In this document: positions 6,670 through 11,773 of the stretch, piece by piece
How the letters are laid out: every line of letters begins with the position of its first letter
How positions within the stretch are numbered: the first letter of the stretch is position 1
NCBI GenBank assembly: GCA_003650445.1
Contig: QMQE01000064.1
Span: 1 to 11,773 of the forward strand
Direction: 5' to 3'
Source of the DNA: Acidobacteriota bacterium
Lineage (GTDB): Bacteria > Acidobacteriota > Holophagae > Thermotomaculales > Thermotomaculaceae
Length of the DNA stretch: 11,773 nt
Translations under genes and position numbers: made by a program
Notes under the pieces: model-generated
The model's database searches: none
What the model was told of the DNA's origin: nothing
Seen by the model: only the letters and a program-made list of their open reading frames with translations

Positions 6670-8304
6670 ATGGATCTGGCAATTAACCACATCAGCTATC
6701 CGGATTTTCGGGAAAATCGGCTGAAAACGGGGAATATCGGCATCTCCGGTGAGCATATTGAGACAATATCGGATTTGCCATTGAAAGCATCCGTTATGCT
6801 GGATGGCAACGGCGGTCTGCTGGCACCGGGGCTGATGGACTGCCATGTGCACATTGAAAGCTCACTTTTAACGCCGGCCCGTTTTGCCGAAGCGGTGGCA
6901 AAGCACGGCACCCTCCGGGTGGTGGCGGACTGCCACGAAATTGCCAACGTGGCGGGAATTGACGGCCTTCATTGGTTCATGAAGGATGCCGAAACCGCCC
7001 CGATTGATATCCATTTCGCCGTACCCTCATCGGTTCCTGCCACTCCCTTTTCCACTTCCGGGGGAAAGCTGGGGCTTCAAGACATCACCGCGTTGCTGGG
7101 GGAAGCATCTGTTGTCTCCCTCGGTGAGCTGATGAATGTCCCCGCTGTGTTGAAGCGGGACGAAATCGTTATAGCCATGATTGAGGCGGCAAAGGAGCGG
7201 GGAAAACGGGTCAACGGCCACGCCCCCGGACTCAGCGGGAAAAGGCTTCGGGACTACTTTGCCGCCGGAATCGAAGATGACCACGAAACCAGCCGCTACA
7301 ATGAACTGAAGGAACGAATTCTGCTTGGGACTCATGTCTTTCTCCGGGAAGGCTCTGCCGAACACAGTGAAAATGACGCCTACCGGATTCTTGATGAATA
7401 TCCTGAACAGGTCATGTTCTGCACCGATGATAAAGCCCTCAACGACATTTTTGCCACTGGACACATCAACTTTCACCTGAAAAAAGCCGCAGCGCTGGGG
7501 GTCAAAACAATGAACATTCTCCGGGCCGCCTGCTTCAACGGCCCTGCCTACTACAAAATTGCTGGAGCCGGGGAAATTCGCCCGGGATTTCGGGCAGACC
7601 TTGTTCTCTTCAACAACGAAAAGGATTTCAATGTAAAACAGGTAATCAGCAACGGCAGATTTCTTGAGAATTTGACCGTTACAGAACCGGATTTACCGCC
7701 TTTTCTTTCCCGTTCCATTCAAATCGACGGGCCGGTGGCCATCCCCGAAATTCCGGAACATCTCCGGGGGATTGCAATTGACGCAAAAGACGGTTCGCTG
7801 ATTACCGGCAAACTGCCTGTATCACCTGCTCTTTTGGATTTTGTCCCGGAACAGGACCTGCTGAAACTGGTTGTGATGGAACGCTACGGCCACGGCAATC
7901 GTGTCGCCTGCCGCATCCACGGATTCGGCCTTAAAAACGGTGCCATCGCCTCCTCTCTTTCCCACGATTGCCACAATATTGTTGCCGTGGGAAGCAGCGA
8001 TGATGTAATCCGGCACGCTATTGAAGCTGTGATTGCCGAAAACGGTGGGCTTTCGGTGGCAGACAGAGACGGCATTTACACCGTGACACTTCCGGTGGGC
8101 GGAATTGTCTCCAACGCGACTCCCACCCTTCTCGCTAAACAGCTGAAAGAACTGACCCGGCGTGCCCGGAAACTGGGATCATCCCTCTCAAATCCCCACG
8201 CCACCCTCTCTTTCATGGCGCTGGAGGTTATCCCGCACTTAAAACTCACTGACCGGGGCCTCTTTGATGTAGACAGCTTCCGGTACTTCGTACCGGGATG
8301 TTAG
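6670..8304 (+). CDS. ade: Adenine deaminase (EC 3.5.4.2)
   Basis: This cytosolic amidohydrolase of 544 residues converts adenine to hypoxanthine and ammonia in purine salvage. The metal-site motifs are all present: HVHIESS (H59, H61, E63), DCHEIANV (D87-H89), GHAPGLSG (H184), DDHE (D204, H205) and CTDDK (D253, D254). The distal domain carries GEIRPGFRADLVLF, typical of amidohydrolases, and a C-terminal part with the adenine-deaminase-specific GFGLKNGAIASSLSHDCHNI. Length and motif order match bacterial Ade proteins, which use Mn(II) or Fe(II). The ATG at 6670 lies 1 nt after the permease stop; the upstream GGGAAA is a modest ribosome site, so translational coupling is likely. Together with the permease it forms an import-and-deaminate unit. 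Confidence 0.96.
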   Translation: MDLAINHISYPDFRENRLKTGNIGISGEHIETISDLPLKASVMLDGNGGLLAPGLMDCHVHIESSLLTPARFAEAVAKHGTLRVVADCHEIANVAGIDGLHWFMKDAETAPIDIHFAVPSSVPATPFSTSGGKLGLQDITALLGEASVVSLGELMNVPAVLKRDEIVIAMIEAAKERGKRVNGHAPGLSGKRLRDYFAAGIEDDHETSRYNELKERILLGTHVFLREGSAEHSENDAYRILDEYPEQVMFCTDDKALNDIFATGHINFHLKKAAALGVKTMNILRAACFNGPAYYKIAGAGEIRPGFRADLVLFNNEKDFNVKQVISNGRFLENLTVTEPDLPPFLSRSIQIDGPVAIPEIPEHLRGIAIDAKDGSLITGKLPVSPALLDFVPEQDLLKLVVMERYGHGNRVACRIHGFGLKNGAIASSLSHDCHNIVAVGSSDDVIRHAIEAVIAENGGLSVADRDGIYTVTLPVGGIVSNATPTLLAKQLKELTRRARKLGSSLSNPHATLSFMALEVIPHLKLTDRGLFDVDSFRYFVPGC

Positions 8305-8405
8305 ATGATAGATTCTGGGTGTCAGATGGAAGAAAAAAAGGGGAGAGAGGGAACTTGGGGACAAAACCTTCCCTGATTTAACCCCAATCCCTGCCCCCAC
8401 TTCAG

Positions 8406-9626
8406 CTAATTTGCCGGGACGGGCCGGGAGAATTGAACCGAAGCGGCCAGGGTTTTGGCAAACCCCGGATATTGACTTGTGTATGACTCCGGTGTTACCG
8501 CCACCAGAATGGAAACACCTCCACCATATGGAGACATTAGTCCCAGGAGATATGCTTTGGCCTGTTTTCCCTGGATGGTACCGGACAGAAGCCCGCCAAA
8601 GCCATTATTCCCCACAGATTCGAACCCGTCTTCAGGAATCAAGCGAACATTGGATTTTGGGTCAATCAATCCACCCGCCGCCTCTGTTCTCATCTTCTCA
8701 AGACTGGGATAGCTGTGGTGTGAGACCAGAATCACCCCTTTGTGGTTCTGGGAGCCAAGGATATAGCCGGCACCCGGGTTTACCCTGGCAACCCAGTCAG
8801 CCGGGGGCTGAAAAGAAAAACCAAATTCCCGACTGGCGACACGGCTGCCATCCGGTGCCGCGCTGGCACCTGCTCCCGTAAAGACATTACCCTTCTTTTG
8901 CAGGGGATTGGCCGGTACCCGGTGTCCTGCTTTTGTCAGTTTGTAGGAAGTCCCCCCGGTTTGGAAAGATAGGATGTTTCCCTGGAGAGCCCCGGAAAAG
9001 GGAAACTGGTCCGATCCGCTTCTGAACGCTCCCTTTAGCTGGTTTCCGCTGCCGGAAGCTGAAACCGGATACCGGGTACCATTGAAAACCAGCGTACCGG
9101 TGTAATTTCCGCCGGTTCCACTCAAAGTCAGTTTCAACCCGCTGCCGCTGTAGGTTCCGGAAAGAGAATCTCCCGTATTTCTTTTTGCCAGCGGATTTCC
9201 GGCAAGTGGATTAGCATGTCCGCCGGCCAGGGGATTCCCTCCGCTTCCAAATGGCGTCCCACCACTTTTCTTGAACATCAGCTCCTGAGCCTTGTTGTAG
9301 TCCGGCATTCCCTTGGCATCCGGTTGAATCAGGATCACCCGCATATCAGTGCCCTGCTTCATGGCTTCAAAGAAAATGGAGCCTCCGGAACCGGTGATGG
9401 TGCCGTTGCAGGAGCTGCCGTCACTCTGTCCGGTCAACTGCATGGGCTGGCCGGTGGATGAACTGGTCAGGGTACCGGAAATACTGCCGTTTCCAGCGTC
9501 CCGGATTACCAGCGTCAGGGTTACCTGCCCAGCTTGTGAAACATAGGTTCCGGAAAGTCCGACACTTAGGGCTGGTGCAAAACAAAGCGACACTGTGGCC
9601 AAAATAAATAGAAATCGCAATTTCAT
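8406..9626 (-). CDS. Secreted protein: two LSGTY beta domains, NPLA linker, C-terminal alpha/beta domain
   Basis: I recognise no named family over the full length of this 406-residue protein. The start at 9626 is supported by GGAGGG (plus 9631-9636) 4 nt upstream and by a Sec signal peptide (MKLRF, hydrophobic core, about 20 residues). There is no lipobox at C15. Residues 24-118 and 155-231 each open with LSGTY and look like small beta-barrel or meander repeats with many G-T-L and S-G turns. Between and after them are NPLA motifs (131, 139, 144) and NPLQ (240), in Gly/Pro/Lys linkers. Residues of about 268-402 begin FGFSFQPPADW and resemble the PsbP/DUF1795-like fold in which an aromatic-rich strand is followed by P-x-x-W. 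This last comparison is tentative. It converges on ade, and a divergent regulatory cluster starts 133 bp upstream. Function unknown. Confidence 0.8.
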   Translation of the reverse strand: MKLRFLFILATVSLCFAPALSVGLSGTYVSQAGQVTLTLVIRDAGNGSISGTLTSSSTGQPMQLTGQSDGSSCNGTITGSGGSIFFEAMKQGTDMRVILIQPDAKGMPDYNKAQELMFKKSGGTPFGSGGNPLAGGHANPLAGNPLAKRNTGDSLSGTYSGSGLKLTLSGTGGNYTGTLVFNGTRYPVSASGSGNQLKGAFRSGSDQFPFSGALQGNILSFQTGGTSYKLTKAGHRVPANPLQKKGNVFTGAGASAAPDGSRVASREFGFSFQPPADWVARVNPGAGYILGSQNHKGVILVSHHSYPSLEKMRTEAAGGLIDPKSNVRLIPEDGFESVGNNGFGGLLSGTIQGKQAKAYLLGLMSPYGGGVSILVAVTPESYTSQYPGFAKTLAASVQFSRPVPAN

Positions 9627-9663
9627 ATATCCCTCCTGGCGATTTTTGCAAAATGTTGACAAA

Positions 9664-9672
9664 ATTTTACCA
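9664..9672 (-). promoter_or_regulatory. Possible extended -10 promoter for the LSGTY/NPLA protein gene
   Basis: On the minus strand TGGTAAAAT (plus 9664-9672) reads as an extended -10 element. No -35 box is found at normal spacing. A start near 9657 would give a leader of about 31 nt. A perfect 10-bp palindrome TTTTGCAAAA (9644-9653) lies inside that leader. Confidence 0.35.
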
Positions 9673-9759
9673 CATCTTTCTCTCCCCGGTTTGAATAAAA
9701 CATTTCCTGGCAGCGTAACTGGATTGTGAACGTGATAAAATGTCAGGAGGAAATGAGAT

Positions 9760-10041
9760 ATGGCACCTGAAAACAAAGAGCTCCGGCACCACAAACTTTC
9801 CACCTATGCCAGGGTCGAGCGATTCACCGGCGGATTGCTTCTGGCTATCGGAGCAATCCTGTTGATTTTCGACAGCCTGCTGGAAGGGTTTTATTCCATG
9901 ACGGCGGACACATCCATGCCGCTCAGCTACAAGCTGGCTGTGTTGGGCGTGGCTATCGGGCTGGTGCTGCTGCTGATTTCCGTGTTCCGGGAATCACTTT
10001 TTTTCCGGAATCATGAGCGGTACAAAGACATCGAACGGTAG
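9760..10041 (+). CDS. Small two-helix membrane protein, paralogue of the anti-sigma membrane domain
   Basis: This 93-residue protein starts at 9760 behind AGGAGG (9745-9750), 9 nt upstream. A charged N-terminus of about 20 residues is followed by two transmembrane segments (about 23-42 and 58-76) and a basic, conserved cytoplasmic-type tail, R-E-S-L-F-F-R-x-x-ERY. Residues 19-93 align without gaps to residues 74-148 of the anti-sigma factor encoded at 10657-11103, with 29 identities in 75 positions by my hand count. They include VSxRExLF-x-R-x-x-ERY at the end. It lacks any HxxxCxxC zinc finger. It lies about 95 nt upstream of the sigma factor on the same strand and is probably co-transcribed or co-regulated with it. 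A role in modulating the anti-sigma factor is my inference from the shared domain. Confidence 0.8.
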   Translation: MAPENKELRHHKLSTYARVERFTGGLLLAIGAILLIFDSLLEGFYSMTADTSMPLSYKLAVLGVAIGLVLLLISVFRESLFFRNHERYKDIER

Positions 10042-10096
10042 TGGTGAAATGGGAACAGTGTCCCGGGCCTGTACCGGATGGACTGGATTCAGCCCC

Positions 10097-10119
10097 CCGA
10101 TTCGGGTCAGAAGAATCGG
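10097..10119 (+). promoter_or_regulatory. Hairpin abutting the sigma factor ribosome binding site
   Basis: CCGATTC (10097-10103) and GAATCGG (10113-10119) form a perfect 7-bp stem with a 9-nt loop. It ends one base before the AAGGAG Shine-Dalgarno sequence (10121-10126). No T-run follows, so it is not a terminator. It could limit ribosome access or mark an RNA-level control point, but that is not shown. Confidence 0.45.
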
Positions 10120-10135
10120 TAAGGAGTCGTTGCCT

Positions 10136-10660
10136 GTGCCTGTAGAAGATGTTGCCTGCATTAAAGCTGTACTGGCCGGAGACAAGGAAACTTTCTCGAA
10201 GATTGTGGAACGCTACCGGAAACGGGCCTTCCTCACCGCCTATGGGATTGTGCACAACGAGCAGGACGCCTGGGATCTTTCCCAGGAGGCGTTTATCCGT
10301 GCTTACCGGAACCTTAAAAAATTTGATCTGAGCCGCCCGTTTTATCCCTGGTTTTACCGGATTTTGAAAAACCGCTGCCTCAGTTTCCTACGCAAACGGA
10401 AACAAATGGCAGAAGTTTCCATCGAAGGCGTGTTCGGACTGAAAACATCTGAAATCGATCATGACCAGGCCCGGCTGGTTCAGGAATGCGTGGCCGCCCT
10501 TCCGGAAAACGCCCGGGAAATCGTGAACCTGAGATACTATCAGGGCTATTCCTACCAGGAAATTGCGGACATTCTGGAAAAGCCAATCGGCAGTGTAATG
10601 TCGGGGCTTTTTTATGCCAGAAAAAAGCTGAAAGAACTGTTGCAGGAGAAGGGGCTATGA
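10136..10660 (+). CDS. ECF-type RNA polymerase sigma factor
   Basis: This is a 174-residue sigma-70 group 4 (extracytoplasmic function) protein, which directs RNA polymerase to stress-type promoters. The GTG at 10136 is chosen because AAGGAG (10121-10126) is 9 nt upstream and the usual family N-terminus (a short lead, then A-V-L-A-G-D-K-E-T-F) follows. The longer frame from ATG 10013 has no ribosome site, overlaps the previous gene and encodes an unlike leader. A TTG at 10130 is too close to the AAGGAG. Region 2 spans about 16-90, including E-x-DAWDLSQEAFIRAYRNL and a WFYRI-x-x-NRCLSFLRKRK stretch. Region 4 spans about 121-170, with LPENAREIVNLRYY and a helix-turn-helix (YSYQEIADIL ... VMSGLFYARKKLK). 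The stop overlaps the anti-sigma ATG by 4 nt, which is typical for partner genes. Confidence 0.93.
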   Translation: MPVEDVACIKAVLAGDKETFSKIVERYRKRAFLTAYGIVHNEQDAWDLSQEAFIRAYRNLKKFDLSRPFYPWFYRILKNRCLSFLRKRKQMAEVSIEGVFGLKTSEIDHDQARLVQECVAALPENAREIVNLRYYQGYSYQEIADILEKPIGSVMSGLFYARKKLKELLQEKGL

Positions 10661-11103
10661 ACCATCAGGAAATACTGGAAAACATCCCACTCTACGTGGC
10701 CGGTGAACTCTCGCCTTCAGAACAGGCGGAAATGGACACCCACCTGAAAAACTGTGAATCCTGCCGCATGGAACTGGAAGAATTCAGGAAAATGGAAGGG
10801 ATGCTGGAGCAACTGCGGCTCCCGGACCCGCCGGATGAACTCTGGGACGGCTACTGGTCCGGCATCTACAACCGGATGGAACGGAAACTGGGCTGGATAC
10901 TCTTTTCTTTCGGCGCTATCGTGCTGCTGTTTTTCGGGTTTTCCCGTCTGGTCGAGGGAGTGCTCAGCGACCCCACAGTGCCCCCGCTGATCAAATGGGG
11001 AATACTTTGTGTCGGTGGCGGGCTGGCCATTTTGCTGGTATCAGTTATACGGGAACAGTTATTTTACAGGAAAAATGAACGCTACAGGGAGGTTCAACGA
11101 TGA
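10657..11103 (+). CDS. Zinc-finger membrane anti-sigma factor
   Basis: This 148-residue protein should bind and inhibit the ECF sigma factor encoded just upstream. The N-terminal half carries the HC2 anti-sigma zinc-binding signature, with H29, C33 and C36 in THLKNCESC. It is preceded by the typical IPLYVAGELSPSEQ-x-x-M helix. Two transmembrane helices lie at about 79-96 and 114-131, and a basic tail (REQLFYRKNERYREVQR) ends the protein. No sizeable periplasmic sensor domain is present; the loop between helices is about 17 residues. AGGAG (10644-10648) lies 8 nt before the ATG, which overlaps the sigma stop (ATGA). The membrane half is duplicated as a stand-alone protein at 9760-10041. Confidence 0.92.
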   Translation: MNHQEILENIPLYVAGELSPSEQAEMDTHLKNCESCRMELEEFRKMEGMLEQLRLPDPPDELWDGYWSGIYNRMERKLGWILFSFGAIVLLFFGFSRLVEGVLSDPTVPPLIKWGILCVGGGLAILLVSVIREQLFYRKNERYREVQR

Positions 11104-11414
11104 TTATCGTGACAACGGATTTTATTCCGGGAAAAGAAATTGAAAAAGTTCTGGGTATGGCCAGGGGAAACACGGTTCGGGCAAGGGCCGTAGGAAAAGA
11201 CATAATGGCGGTCCTTCGGAACATGGTCGGCGGTGAGGTTACGGAGTACACCAAGATGATAGCCGAATCCAGGGAACAGGCACTGGACCGCATGGCAGAA
11301 AATGCGAAACAAATGGGTGCTAACGCCGTTCTGAATGTCCGGTTTGGAACCTCCATGGTGATGACCGGCGCCGCTGAAATTCTTGCCTACGGTACAGCCG
11401 TTGTGGTTAGATAA
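11100..11414 (+). CDS. YbjQ family (UPF0145) putative heavy-metal-binding protein
   Basis: This 104-residue cytosolic protein belongs to the YbjQ/DUF74 family, whose biochemical role is not established even though the Pfam name says putative heavy-metal-binding. Visible family features are the N-terminal VTTDFIPGKEIEKVLGMARGN, then R-x-R-A-V-G-KDI, then VGGEVTEYTKMIAESR and A-x-x-MGANAVLNVRF, ending in the strand GTAVVV. The length is normal (E. coli YbjQ is 107). Its ATG overlaps the anti-sigma stop by 4 nt and is preceded by AGGGAGG (11086-11092) at 7 nt spacing. It is therefore the last gene of the sigma/anti-sigma unit. It has no cysteines, so thiol-based metal binding is unlikely. Confidence 0.92.
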   Translation: MIIVTTDFIPGKEIEKVLGMARGNTVRARAVGKDIMAVLRNMVGGEVTEYTKMIAESREQALDRMAENAKQMGANAVLNVRFGTSMVMTGAAEILAYGTAVVVR

Positions 11415-11558
11415 GTAGAGACAAGGTTGAGGTTGAGAAGGGACCAAGGTTAAGCGAAGAAAAGAAGGGATGGGTGATAAGTAACAGAATAAGATTAACT
11501 CTTTGGTTTATCTGCCTTTCACTCGCACTTTCACTTACACTCCCAAGAGGAGGTTCTG
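11415..11558. other. Intergenic region with purine-rich half and tandem CACTNN hexamers
   Basis: The first part (11415-11490) is almost all purine on the plus strand, with AAGGTTGAGGTTGAG words. The second part is pyrimidine-rich and holds four tandem hexamers CACTCG, CACTTT, CACTTA and CACTCC (11520-11543), just before the ribosome site AGGAGG (11548-11553). No clear terminator for the YbjQ gene or promoter for the next gene is seen. Confidence 0.45.
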
Positions 11559-11773
11559 ATGAAACTGACATTGAGTGAACAACTGCTTCTGCTGGCTTTG
11601 AAAGACGAAAAAGGGACAGTTGTGTCCAAAGCCGGAATAGCACTGGATTTCGGGCTGGCCGGCGCGCTGCTACTTGAAATGACGGTGAGTGGGAGAATCA
11701 ACATACGGGATGGGAAACTGATTGTTCAGAACGCCACCCCCTCCGGAGACCCGCTGATCGATGAAGTTCTGGC
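11559..11773 (+). CDS. GPP34-family protein, N-terminal part (cut by window edge)
   Basis: ATG at 11559 follows AGGAGG (11548-11553) by 5 nt and opens a frame with no stop up to the window end, 71 complete codons. The N-terminus MKLTLSEQLLLLALKDEKG, then ALDFGLAGALLLEM and G-R-I-x-I-x-D-G-K-L, is the characteristic start of the Golgi phosphoprotein 3 (GPP34) domain family. In eukaryotes these proteins bind phosphatidylinositol-4-phosphate at Golgi membranes. Many bacteria carry homologues of unknown role. I infer a peripheral membrane or regulatory protein but nothing more specific. The gap of 144 nt after the YbjQ gene leaves open whether it belongs to the same transcript. Confidence 0.85.
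   Translation, partial: MKLTLSEQLLLLALKDEKGTVVSKAGIALDFGLAGALLLEMTVSGRINIRDGKLIVQNATPSGDPLIDEVL

Noticed and set aside
8348..8387. Overlapping inverted repeats AGGGAA/TTCCCT and TTGGGG/CCCCAA as a terminator between converging genes
   Set aside because: Stems are only 6 bp with long loops, mutually exclusive, and without a T-run; not convincing as a terminator.
8411..8881. Plus-strand open frame of 156 codons opposite the LSGTY/NPLA protein gene
   Set aside because: It is antisense to a gene with a signal peptide, ribosome site and coherent domains; its own start lacks a ribosome site and its composition is not protein-like.
9656..9661. Plus-strand TTGACA as the promoter of the small membrane protein gene
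   Set aside because: No -10 box at suitable spacing; the only TAAAAT downstream (9736-9741) is about 74 bp away and too near the ribosome site.
10013..10135. Upstream ATG extending the sigma factor by 41 residues
   Set aside because: It has no ribosome site, overlaps the small membrane protein gene, and the added residues do not look like an ECF N-terminus.

Overview
The window appears to be ordinary chromosomal DNA of a Gram-negative-type bacterium. It has moderate-to-high GC, strong Shine-Dalgarno sites, short intergenic gaps and sigma-70-like promoters. The long secreted protein, with a beta-helix part followed by repeated W-x-G-x-A-x-x-N-P-G modules, and the Sec-exported repeat proteins suggest an environmental lineage such as Acidobacteriota or Aminicenantota. 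That placement is only an impression, because no rRNA or marker gene is present. I saw no tRNA, rRNA, CRISPR array, transposase or phage gene.

Layout from left to right. The left edge holds the first 12 codons of a minus-strand biotin-carboxylase-type gene with its own promoter. A gene-free stretch follows, and then a plus-strand gene for a small exported Cys/Lys/Met-rich repeat protein with a good promoter, a TTG start and a clear intrinsic terminator. Next is a 982-residue secreted beta-rich protein with two copies of a C-terminal module. A promoter at about 4182-4210 then drives a tight cluster: an MscS-type channel, an AzgA-type purine permease (NCS2) and adenine deaminase. The last two sit 1 nt apart and form an obvious adenine/hypoxanthine salvage pair.

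A minus-strand gene converges on adenine deaminase. It encodes a secreted protein with two LSGTY beta domains, an NPLA-rich linker and a C-terminal alpha/beta domain. Divergent from it is a regulatory cluster: a 93-residue two-helix membrane protein, an ECF sigma factor, a zinc-finger (HC2) membrane anti-sigma factor and a YbjQ-family protein. The last three overlap by 4 nt each. The 93-residue protein is a paralogue of the anti-sigma factor's membrane half without the zinc finger. A GPP34-family gene is cut off by the right edge.

The most unusual item is the ECF cluster, in which a stand-alone copy of the anti-sigma membrane domain precedes the sigma factor and a YbjQ gene is translationally coupled behind it. 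The Cys-rich exported repeat protein is the second most unusual. Neither amounts to proof of a new system.
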